Program-made: the position numbers and the translations under genes
Shown: positions 25,830-33,866 of the stretch, piece after piece
How the letters are laid out: every line of letters starts with the position of its first letter
How positions within the stretch are numbered: position 1 is the first letter of the stretch
The notes under the pieces: generated by a model
Told to the model about the DNA's origin: nothing
What the model saw: only the letters and a program-made list of their open reading frames with translations
Database searches by the model: none
Source: Rhodomicrobium sp. R_RK_3
GTDB taxonomy: Bacteria > Pseudomonadota > Alphaproteobacteria > Rhizobiales > Rhodomicrobiaceae
Length of the DNA stretch: 64,000 nucleotides
NCBI RefSeq assembly: GCF_002198715.1
Contig: NZ_MWLK01000015.1
Span: 1 to 64,000, forward strand
Direction of reading: 5' to 3'

Positions 25830-28800
25830 ACCTTGCCGAATATCGCCGCAAAAGCGCGAGCCTTGCAGACTACCTGCCCTGGGCCTGCCTCGTCGCACCC
25901 GGCGTCGTCCTCAACAAGGACGGATCGCTGCAACGGACGATTGCCTATCGCGGCCCCGACCTCGACAGCGCCACGCCGGCCGAGCTTGTCGCCATCACCG
26001 CGCGGCTCAATCTGATCCTGAAGCGGTTCGGCGAGGGCTGGGCGCTGTTTTTTGAGGCCGACCGCATTCCAGCGCAAAGCTATCCGGGCGAGCGTTTTGC
26101 CGATCCGGTCTCCTGGCTCGTCGATCGCGAACGACAGGCCGTCTTCAGCGCCAGGGATGCCTATTATGAGAGCCAGTATTATCTGACGCTGCTCTATCTG
26201 CCACCGGCCGAGCATGAACGCCGCGCGGAACGGATTCTCATCGAGCGCGCCGCCGAAAGTGCGCCGGCTCCCGACGGCATGGCGCAGCTCGAATGGTTTA
26301 CTACAGAAACCCGGCGCATCATTGACCAGCTCAGCGCCCTCTTCCCCGAACTCTACCCGCTCGGCGATGCCGAGACGTTGACCTATCTGCATGGCACGAT
26401 CTCGGACAAGCGCCATGTCGTCGCCGCGCCGCGCGTGCCCGCGCATCTCGATGCCCTGCTCTCCGACACACCGTTCCTCGGCGGGCTCGAACCCAAGCTC
26501 GGCGAGAAACATCTGCGGGTGCTGACAGTGACCGGCTTCCCCAACATGACCGCGCCCGGCCTTCTCGATGCGCTTAACGATCTCGGCTTTGCCTATCGCT
26601 GGTCGACCCGTTGGATCGCACTCGACAAGCTCCAGGCGGGCAAGCAACTGCGAACGCTTCGCCGCCAATGGTTCGCCAAGCGCAAATCGATGCTCGCCGT
26701 GCTGCGCGAGGTGATGTTCAACCGGGAGACGGCGCTGGTCGATGCCGACGCCGAGAACAAGGCCTCCGATGCCGACGCTGCCCTGCAGGAGCTCGGCGCC
26801 GACGATGTCGCCTTCGGCTATCTGACGAAGACGGTCGTGGTTGCCGATGACGACGCAACCCGCGTCAACGAGCACCTGCTTGCCGTCGAGCGGGTCCTCA
26901 ACGGCCACGGGCTCGTCACCATCCGCGAGACCCTCAATGCCGTCGAGGCCTGGCTCGGCAGCCTGCCCGGCAATCCATACGCCAATATCCGGCAGCCGAT
27001 CGTGCATACGCTTAATCTGGCTCATCTGATGCCAGTCTCGGCGGTCTGGGCCGGCCCGCCGCGAAACCATCACCTCAACGCCCCGCCGCTGATGCTCACC
27101 GAGACGCGCGGCACGACGCCGTTCCGCTTCGATCTCCATGTTGGCGATGTCGGCCATGCTTTCATTGTCGGTCCGACCGGATCCGGCAAATCGGTCTTCC
27201 TCGCCTTCCTGGCGCTGCAGTTCCGCCGGTTCATTGACGCGCAGATCGTGATTTTCGACCGCGGGCGCTCGGCACGGGCCGCTAGCCTCGCCATGGGCGG
27301 GGAGAGCATCGAGATCGGCCTCGAAGGCGCGCTGGCGCTGCAGCCGCTCGCCAGGATCGACGAGCCCGGCGAGATCAGCTTTGCCCTTGAATGGGTGATG
27401 GGGCTGCTTGCCAATGAGGGCGTCGCGATCACGCCCGACGTCAAGGATCTGATTTGGAGCGCGCTGCAAAATCTCGCCACCGCCCCGCGCTCCGAGCGGA
27501 CGCTGACGGGGCTTGCCGTGCTCGTCCAGTCGAGCGCGCTCGCCCAGGCGCTCATTCCCTACACGCTGGATGGGCCCTATGGGCAGCTCCTCGACGGCGC
27601 AAACGAGACACTCAGTCTCGCATCGATCCTGCATTTCGAGATGGAGCCGCTCATGGTGCACAAGCCGCTCGTCCCGCCGGTGCTGACCTATCTATTCCAC
27701 CGGCTCGAGGCCCGCTTCGATGGCCGGCCGACGCTGCTCATCCTCGATGAGGCCTGGACGTTTCTGGACAACGAGATGTTCGCCGCGCAGCTCCGGGAAT
27801 GGCTGAAGACGCTGCGCAAGCGCAATGTCGCGGTGGTGTTCGCGACCCAGTCGCTCGCCGATATCGAGCGCTCGGCCATTGCACCGGCCCTGATCGAAAG
27901 CTGCCCGACGCGGCTCTTCCTGCCCAACGACCGCGCCATCGAGCCGCAGAGCCGGGCGATCTATGAGCGCTTCGGCCTCAATGTCCGCCAGATCGAGATC
28001 CTCAGCCAGGCAACGCCAAAGCATGACTACTATGTGCAGACCGCACGCGGCAACCGCCTGTTCGCCTTGGGCCTGCAGCCGATCGCTCTTGCCCTGACCG
28101 CGGCGGGATCGCCCAAGGATCAGGAGCTGATCGATCGCCTGCTTGCAAGCGAAGCCGAGGAGAGCTTTGCCGCCCGGTTCCTCAGGGCCAAGGATCTCCC
28201 CTGGGCCGCAGATCTCCTTAAGCCCACTTCAGGAAAACAGGGTGCCGAGACCGTACCGATAGCTCCCGACGCGGCAAACACGCTGGCACAATCGAGCGTC
28301 ACGGTGGACAAGGCCGAAGAGCCGGCGAATACCGATGACAACGTCTCGCGGGAAAATGAAACCCTCAGCGTGCGGCTCCATGACATTCCACTGACCATTC
28401 CGCCGATTGCTGCCGCCGTTAGTCACAAAAATAGCAGGCACTCGCGCCGCGGCCGCCGTGTTGCCAACGGCATCGGTGCCGCTGTCTTCCTGGCGGCATT
28501 AGCCTGTTCCGCCAAGCTGCCGCCGGCCCGTGCCGTCACCGTCTTCGATCCGGCCAATTTTCAGCAGAACCTGCTCTCCGCCGTGCGATCCCTGGAGCAG
28601 ATCAACAATCAGATCAGTCAGCTGCAGAACGAAGCGCAGACGCTGTCGCGCCTCGATCAGAACCTGCAGCGGCTGGGAGGGACGCTGTCGCCCGACCTGC
28701 AGCGTGCGATGACGGCGATCGAGGCTCGCTTGGCGAAAGGGGAAGGCCTCGCCCTCAGCCTCAAGGAGACCGAAGCGGCCTACGCCAAGCTGTTTCCGCA

Positions 28801-29176
28801 GGAATTATCGGCTGGCCTCTCGAATGATGAGGCGCTTCGGAGTGCTAAGACCCGCTGGGATGAAGCCTATCACAGCCTCAAACGCGCCGCGCTCCTCCAG
28901 GGCCAGATTGCCGAAAACCTCGGCCTCGACCGGCAATTGCTGGAGCAGGCGCTTGCCCGATCCAGCAACGCCTCCGGCGCTCTCGATGTGACGCAGGCGG
29001 GGAACGAGCTCACCGCTCTCGGCGTCAAGCAAAGCCTGCAGCTGCAAAGCTTGCTCGTGGCGCAGGAACGGGCCGAGACGCTCCAGCATGCCCGAGACCT
29101 TGCCATCGAGGATGAGGCAAGGGCGCGCCTTAAGCGCTTCCTCGGTGGCCGGCAGGCCGGTGCGGGGAGGCGGTGA
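25823..29176 (+). CDS. TrbE-TrbJ in-frame fusion
   Basis: One 1117-codon frame encodes two proteins that are separate in the second cluster (854 and 241 residues). Residues 1 to about 800 are TrbE/VirB4, with Walker A GPTGSGKS, Walker B LLILDEAWTF and the FATQSLADIE block. A polar linker of about 75 residues follows, then a hydrophobic segment GIGAAVFLAALACSAKL and ARA at about 904. After this comes full TrbJ, beginning VTVFDPANFQQN and rich in coiled coil. The TrbJ export signal is thus internal. No in-frame ATG precedes it, but a GTG at about 28369 could allow separate translation. The TrbE start at 25823 is fixed by overlap with trbD. Confidence 0.9.
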   Translation: MLNLAEYRRKSASLADYLPWACLVAPGVVLNKDGSLQRTIAYRGPDLDSATPAELVAITARLNLILKRFGEGWALFFEADRIPAQSYPGERFADPVSWLVDRERQAVFSARDAYYESQYYLTLLYLPPAEHERRAERILIERAAESAPAPDGMAQLEWFTTETRRIIDQLSALFPELYPLGDAETLTYLHGTISDKRHVVAAPRVPAHLDALLSDTPFLGGLEPKLGEKHLRVLTVTGFPNMTAPGLLDALNDLGFAYRWSTRWIALDKLQAGKQLRTLRRQWFAKRKSMLAVLREVMFNRETALVDADAENKASDADAALQELGADDVAFGYLTKTVVVADDDATRVNEHLLAVERVLNGHGLVTIRETLNAVEAWLGSLPGNPYANIRQPIVHTLNLAHLMPVSAVWAGPPRNHHLNAPPLMLTETRGTTPFRFDLHVGDVGHAFIVGPTGSGKSVFLAFLALQFRRFIDAQIVIFDRGRSARAASLAMGGESIEIGLEGALALQPLARIDEPGEISFALEWVMGLLANEGVAITPDVKDLIWSALQNLATAPRSERTLTGLAVLVQSSALAQALIPYTLDGPYGQLLDGANETLSLASILHFEMEPLMVHKPLVPPVLTYLFHRLEARFDGRPTLLILDEAWTFLDNEMFAAQLREWLKTLRKRNVAVVFATQSLADIERSAIAPALIESCPTRLFLPNDRAIEPQSRAIYERFGLNVRQIEILSQATPKHDYYVQTARGNRLFALGLQPIALALTAAGSPKDQELIDRLLASEAEESFAARFLRAKDLPWAADLLKPTSGKQGAETVPIAPDAANTLAQSSVTVDKAEEPANTDDNVSRENETLSVRLHDIPLTIPPIAAAVSHKNSRHSRRGRRVANGIGAAVFLAALACSAKLPPARAVTVFDPANFQQNLLSAVRSLEQINNQISQLQNEAQTLSRLDQNLQRLGGTLSPDLQRAMTAIEARLAKGEGLALSLKETEAAYAKLFPQELSAGLSNDEALRSAKTRWDEAYHSLKRAALLQGQIAENLGLDRQLLEQALARSSNASGALDVTQAGNELTALGVKQSLQLQSLLVAQERAETLQHARDLAIEDEARARLKRFLGGRQAGAGRR

Positions 29177-29177
29177 G

Positions 29178-29349
29178 ATGCTAATGACCCGCCATTCTCG
29201 CCAACAGCCGGATGAGCCCGAGCACCGCCGCTATGCCCGCGCCGGCCCTTAACCGGCTGCCGCCGCCCGAACGCCGGGGCTGATCTCCAACTGACGACTT
29301 TCACCTTCTCGATAAGTGCAGCCTTTGCGCCGACGGCGGAGCTTTGCCG
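29178..29349 (+). other. trbJ-trbL gap without trbK
   Basis: Only a 24-codon frame beginning ATGCTAATGACC is present. It lacks the lipobox and hydrophobic segment of TrbK entry-exclusion proteins. Either trbK has been lost or the function is supplied by another gene. The second cluster also has no trbK (12 bp between trbJ and trbL). Confidence 0.5.
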
Positions 29350-30624
29350 ATGGATGAGCTCGGAATTATCGACCGCTTCACTGAGACCTTCAGCCGCTTC
29401 ATCGACAGCGGCTTCGGGCTGCTCGCCGGCGATGTCGCGTTCCTGACCTCGACGCTGGTTGCGATTGACATCACCCTTGCCGGCCTGATGTGGGCGCTCG
29501 CCGGCGAGAACAACGTGCTGGCGCAGCTGATCAGGAAGATCCTCTATGTCGGTTTCTTTGCGCTCCTCCTCAACAACTTCAAGAGCCTTGCCGATGTGGT
29601 GTTCAGCTCGTTTGCCGGGCTCGGCCTGAAGGCGACCGGTGCGTCGCTCACGGCCGATGATCTGATGCGTCCCGGCTTTGTCGCTGAGGCTGGTTTCACC
29701 GCCTCCCGACCGCTCCTCGAAAAGGCCGGCGAGCTGATCGGCATTACCAGCTTCTTCGCCAATTTCGTCACCATCGCGGTGCTGATGCTCGCCTGGCTGA
29801 TCGTGCTGATGGCCTTCTTCATCCTCGCTGTCCAGCTGTTCATCGCTATCATTGAATTCAAGCTGACGGCCCTCGCCGGCTTCGTCCTGGTCCCCTTCGC
29901 GCTCTTCGGCCACACGGCGTTCCTCGCCGAGCGGGTGCTCGGCAATGTCGTCAGCTCCGGCATCAAGCTGATGGTGCTGGCCATCGTCGTCGGCATCGGA
30001 TCAGGGATTTTCAGCGATCTGACGCAAACAGCCGCCGACATCACGCTGGCGCAGGCGGCGGCGACGATTCTGGGCGCCATCGCCGTGTTCGGCCTGGCGA
30101 TCTTCATCCCCGCCATCGCCGCCGGGCTGATATCGGGCGCGCCGCAGCTCGGGGCCGGCTCTGCGGTTGCCACTGCTGTCGGCGCCGGCGGCGCCCTGGT
30201 CGCGGGCGGCATGCTGGCCGGCGGTGCCGCCCGCATGGCCGGACGCACCTCCGCGAGCGCGGTTACGGCTGCTGCGTCGCTCACCGGCCGGGTCGGGGCA
30301 GCCTATAGCGAAGGCGGCTCGCTTGGCGTGGCCCGCGCCACGTTGGCGGCGCCCGCGGCCCAGATGCTGCGCTCGGCGGTCGCTCCGGTGCAGGACGCCT
30401 ATCGCGAGGGTGCCGCGGCCGGCTACCGCGCCACCTCCTCCTCAGGCGATGACTCAGGCGCCAGTGGATCCGGTCTGACGGCCTCTGGCGGTCCGCCCGG
30501 CTGGGCCCGCGATATGGCCCGCCGCCAGCGGCTGACGCAGGCGGGGATGATCACCGCCCAGGCGCTGCGTGAGGGCGACCGCCCCGCGGGGAGCAGCGGC
30601 CCCAATCTCAAACCCGACAACTGA
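29350..30624 (+). CDS. trbL: TrbL, VirB6-type channel protein
   Basis: A 424-residue polytopic membrane protein. It begins MDELGIIDRFTETFSRF, nearly the same as the second copy (MDDLAIIDRFTETFSRY), which fixes the start at 29350; an in-frame TTG lies two codons upstream. It has about six transmembrane segments, then a long Ala/Gly-rich C-terminal region that is probably disordered and ends GSSGPNLKPDN. It forms part of the inner-membrane translocation channel. Confidence 0.93.
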   Translation: MDELGIIDRFTETFSRFIDSGFGLLAGDVAFLTSTLVAIDITLAGLMWALAGENNVLAQLIRKILYVGFFALLLNNFKSLADVVFSSFAGLGLKATGASLTADDLMRPGFVAEAGFTASRPLLEKAGELIGITSFFANFVTIAVLMLAWLIVLMAFFILAVQLFIAIIEFKLTALAGFVLVPFALFGHTAFLAERVLGNVVSSGIKLMVLAIVVGIGSGIFSDLTQTAADITLAQAAATILGAIAVFGLAIFIPAIAAGLISGAPQLGAGSAVATAVGAGGALVAGGMLAGGAARMAGRTSASAVTAAASLTGRVGAAYSEGGSLGVARATLAAPAAQMLRSAVAPVQDAYREGAAAGYRATSSSGDDSGASGSGLTASGGPPGWARDMARRQRLTQAGMITAQALREGDRPAGSSGPNLKPDN

Positions 30625-30637
30625 GGGATGACCTGCA

Positions 30638-31336
30638 ATGGCGTTCAAACGATCGATGCTGCGCTATGGCGATACGCCGGCCCCCGTGACACCATTCCAG
30701 AAGGCGGCGCAACGCTGGGACGAGCGGATCGGCTCGGCCCGCATCCAGGCCCGCAACTGGCGGTTGCTCGCCTTCGGCAGTCTGCTGCTCTCGCTCGCGC
30801 TGGCCACGGTGCTCGTCTTTGCGGTAGGCGTCGGCACTGTCGTGCCCTATGTCGTCGAGGTCGGCCCGAATGGCGAGGCGAGAGCCACCGGACCGGCTGG
30901 CAAAGCCTATTCGCCGACCGATGCCCAGATCGCCTATCACCTCGCCCGGTTCGTGGAAAATGTCCGCTCGCTCTCCATCGATCCGATCGTCGTCAGGCAG
31001 AACTGGCTGGCCGCCTATGACTTTGTTTCCGACCGCGCGGCGGTCACGCTGAGTGACTATGCCCGCGAGAAGGACCCGTTCTCCCGGATCGGCAGGGAGA
31101 CCATTGCCGTGCAGGTGGTGAGCGTCGTCCGCGCCACCGAAAGCTCGTTCCAGGTGCGCTGGATCGAGCGCAGTTATGAGGGCGGCGCGGTCAAGGACAC
31201 GAGGCGGATGACCGGACTGTTCTCGACGGTGGTGAAGCCGCCGCGCACGCCGGAGCAAATCGCCAAGAACCCGCTCGGCATCTATGTGCACGCCTTCAAC
31301 TGGACGTCCGACCTGGCCCAGGAGAAACCGGAATGA
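30638..31336 (+). CDS. trbF: TrbF, VirB8-type inner membrane protein
   Basis: A 232-residue bitopic protein. The cytoplasmic N-terminus has PFQKAAQRWDERIGSAR, followed by one transmembrane helix near residues 42-65 and the periplasmic start VVPYVVEVG with the VirB8 fold. It scaffolds the channel. Its N-terminal 75 residues are matched by the tail of the MFS protein at 33866-35542. It overlaps trbG by 4 bp. Confidence 0.94.
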   Translation: MAFKRSMLRYGDTPAPVTPFQKAAQRWDERIGSARIQARNWRLLAFGSLLLSLALATVLVFAVGVGTVVPYVVEVGPNGEARATGPAGKAYSPTDAQIAYHLARFVENVRSLSIDPIVVRQNWLAAYDFVSDRAAVTLSDYAREKDPFSRIGRETIAVQVVSVVRATESSFQVRWIERSYEGGAVKDTRRMTGLFSTVVKPPRTPEQIAKNPLGIYVHAFNWTSDLAQEKPE

Positions 31337-32340
31337 CCGGATGCCGCCCCTCGCCCGTGCTTCCAGCCGCCCTCCTGCTTTCCCTTGCCGGCTGCTCGGT
31401 GCCGGTCAAGGTGCCCGAGATCCCGGTCCTGGAAAAACAGGATTTTGCGCCCGCCAGGGTCGAGAAGGAGCCGGCAGGGCCGCCGCGCGCACCGGTCGAG
31501 ATCCCCGTGCCGCTGCCGCTTCCCGGACAGCTGAAGCCGGTTGAGACGCCGGCCGATCCGCCGAAGGATGCGACGTCTCCGACGACTCGTATCGACCAGG
31601 CGAATGAGACGGCTCGCGTCGAGCCGGTGAAGGATGGCTACATCAATGCCATCCAGAACTATCCCTATACGCAAGGGGCGCTTTATCAGGTCTATGCCGC
31701 CGTCAGCCAGGTGACCGAGATCGCGCTTCAGCCCGGCGAAAAGCTGGTCTCATTCTCCTCCGGCGACACGCTGCGCTGGGTGGTCGGTGATACCACGAGC
31801 GGCGAAGGCGCCGGCGGTCGTGTGCATCTGCTGATCAAGCCGGTCCATCCCGGTCTGCGCACCAACGGCCTGATCACCACCGACCGGCGCAGCTATCACC
31901 TCGAGCTACACTCCACGGAAAAGACCTATATGGCCTCCGTTTCGTGGACTTATCCGGCGGGCGAGCTGCTCGCCTTGCGCAGGCAGGCAGAGGCTGCCGG
32001 AGCTTCGGCAAACGCCGTCGCGGCGCCGGATATCGACCTCAGCCGGCTGAACTTCCGCTATCGCATCGAAGGCGATGCGCCCTGGCGACCGGGACAGGTC
32101 TTCGACGACGGATCGAAGGTCTACATCCAATTTCCGTCCGGGCTTTCAAAGGGCGAGGCGCCGCCGCTCTTCGTCGTCGGTCCCGACGCCAAACCGGCGC
32201 TCGTCAATTATCGCGTCCGTGGCACGACCTATATCGTCGACCGGCTGTTCGCGGCTGCCGAATTGCGGCACGGCACGGCGCCACAACGGATCGTCCGCAT
32301 CGTTCGCACCGATGCGGTGTGGCGGGAGGCAAGGCCATGA
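31333..32340 (+). CDS. trbG: TrbG, VirB9-type outer membrane core component
   Basis: A 335-residue exported protein. The signal peptide carries a lipobox-like LAGC near residue 21. A Pro-rich linker follows, then the VirB9 beta domains with TYMASVSWTYP and FDDGSKVYIQFP. It forms the outer part of the core complex with TrbI. The ATGA overlap at its 3' end couples it to trbI. Confidence 0.94.
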   Translation: MTGCRPSPVLPAALLLSLAGCSVPVKVPEIPVLEKQDFAPARVEKEPAGPPRAPVEIPVPLPLPGQLKPVETPADPPKDATSPTTRIDQANETARVEPVKDGYINAIQNYPYTQGALYQVYAAVSQVTEIALQPGEKLVSFSSGDTLRWVVGDTTSGEGAGGRVHLLIKPVHPGLRTNGLITTDRRSYHLELHSTEKTYMASVSWTYPAGELLALRRQAEAAGASANAVAAPDIDLSRLNFRYRIEGDAPWRPGQVFDDGSKVYIQFPSGLSKGEAPPLFVVGPDAKPALVNYRVRGTTYIVDRLFAAAELRHGTAPQRIVRIVRTDAVWREARP

Positions 32341-33530
32341 GCCCGAGCACGCAAGCGCCGCCGGACGACCTGCAGCTGAAGGCCGGGCCGCGGCAGGTGA
32401 CCCGCATCAACCGCCGCCTGCTCATTCTCATCGCGGCCATCGGTCTCGCTGGCATTGCCTTGCTGGTCCTCATCGCCTTGCAGCCGCCCTCCTGGCGGAA
32501 TGTCCCGCCACCGGAGCTGGTGACGGTCGAGGCGAGGCCGGTGACCGACAGGCTGTCCGAGCTGCCCCCGAGCTATGATGCCGCCGGCTCGCCCCTCAAA
32601 CCGCCGCCTGGAGCTGCCGTCGTCCCGAAGCCGGAGGTGCTGCCGCTCGGCGACCCGACAGGTCTGGATGGCGACGCGTTGAAATCGCCGGTCTTTTTCC
32701 GCCTGCAGCTCAAGGAGCCAGCCAACAGAGCCGATACAGGACCGCAAAATGCCACCGGGCTTTCCAGTCCGTCTGGAGGCATTGCGACCTATGATCCGAT
32801 AAGCGCCGCCCGGCGCGCTACCGAGCGGGCCCAAGCGCTCGCTGCGGGTGATACGGCGCCTCCCGATAACGGCGCCGCCAGCCAGGACCGCAAGCTCTCC
32901 TTCCTGAAGCAAGACTCGGCCCGCGAGATCTACAATCCGCATCAACTGGAGAAGCCGGTATCACCCTATCAGCTGCTCGCCGGCTCGATCATTCCGGCGA
33001 GCCTCTTGTCGGGGCTCAATTCCGACCTGCCGGGATTCGTGATCGCCCAGGTCACCGAGCATGTGTTCGACAGCGTCACCGGCCGTCACCTGCTCATCCC
33101 GCAAGGGTCGCGCCTGATCGGCCGCTATGACAGCGTCGTCGCCTTCGGCCAGGAACGCGCCCTCGTCATCTGGCAGCGCATCATCAGGCCGGACGGCGCC
33201 TCGATCGTCATCGACAATCTGCCGGCAACCGATACCGGCGGTTATGCCGGGTTGGCCGATCAGATCGATCTGCATAGCTGGAAGCTCCTCAAGGGCGTCG
33301 CCCTGGCAACCGTGCTCGGCATCGGCTCCAGCCTCGCCTTTGGCGCCGGGAGCGGGGACAGCGACATTATTTCCGCCCTTCGCGAAGCCACCGGCCAGAC
33401 CACCAATCGTGCCGGCCAGGCGCTCGTCGAGCGCAATCTGAGTGTCCAGCCGACTATCACCGTCCGTCCCGGATGGCCCTTGAGGGTCGTCGTTCACAAG
33501 GACCTGCTTCTCGCTCCCTATCGTGAATAA
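32337..33530 (+). CDS. trbI: TrbI, VirB10-type core component
   Basis: A 397-residue protein with a cytoplasmic N-terminus, one transmembrane helix near residues 28-50, a Pro-rich periplasmic segment and the VirB10 beta-barrel domain (GSIIPASLLSGLNSDLPGFV, LLIPQGSRLIGRYD, RIIRPDG). The ATG at 32337 is set by overlap with trbG. It bridges the two membranes and is the last canonical trb gene of this cluster. Confidence 0.94.
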   Translation: MSPSTQAPPDDLQLKAGPRQVTRINRRLLILIAAIGLAGIALLVLIALQPPSWRNVPPPELVTVEARPVTDRLSELPPSYDAAGSPLKPPPGAAVVPKPEVLPLGDPTGLDGDALKSPVFFRLQLKEPANRADTGPQNATGLSSPSGGIATYDPISAARRATERAQALAAGDTAPPDNGAASQDRKLSFLKQDSAREIYNPHQLEKPVSPYQLLAGSIIPASLLSGLNSDLPGFVIAQVTEHVFDSVTGRHLLIPQGSRLIGRYDSVVAFGQERALVIWQRIIRPDGASIVIDNLPATDTGGYAGLADQIDLHSWKLLKGVALATVLGIGSSLAFGAGSGDSDIISALREATGQTTNRAGQALVERNLSVQPTITVRPGWPLRVVVHKDLLLAPYRE

Positions 33531-33545
33531 ATCCAGGAGATCTTC

Positions 33546-33866
33546 ATGCCTGTCATTGGGACATTTGCTGCCGTTCGTGATGGTTATGCCGGGCGCATCC
33601 GCACCCTGACCATCAACAGCCGCGTCCGGATCATCGCCACTCACCGGGGAGGAAAAAGCGGCGCTCCGGATTTCCGGGTGATCGCAAGCGAGGCTGAAAT
33701 CGGCGTTGCCTGGCGGGTCGTAAAACCAAACTCGGACAGCAGCTATTTGCGGGTCCGGCTCGATGACCCGGCACTCCCGCAGCCGATCTGGGCTGCGCTC
33801 CTTGAGTTCCCCACCGACGGCAGCATCCGCCTGGTCTGGTGGCGCAACAAGCGGGAGGCGGTGTGA
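33546..33866 (+). CDS. DUF736 family protein
   Basis: A 106-residue soluble protein with the DUF736 pattern GTFAAVRDGYAGRIRTLT at the N-terminus and VRLDDPALPQPIWAALLE near the C-terminus. DUF736 genes are near-constant companions of alphaproteobacterial ICE transfer genes, and their biochemical role is unknown. It lies 15 bp after trbI and its stop shares bases with the following start (TGATG), so it belongs to the same transcript. Confidence 0.88.
   Translation: MPVIGTFAAVRDGYAGRIRTLTINSRVRIIATHRGGKSGAPDFRVIASEAEIGVAWRVVKPNSDSSYLRVRLDDPALPQPIWAALLEFPTDGSIRLVWWRNKREAV

Noticed and set aside
25736-27661. 641-codon minus-strand frame opposite trbE
   Set aside because: Antisense shadow of the TrbE frame with no ribosome site or recognisable domain.
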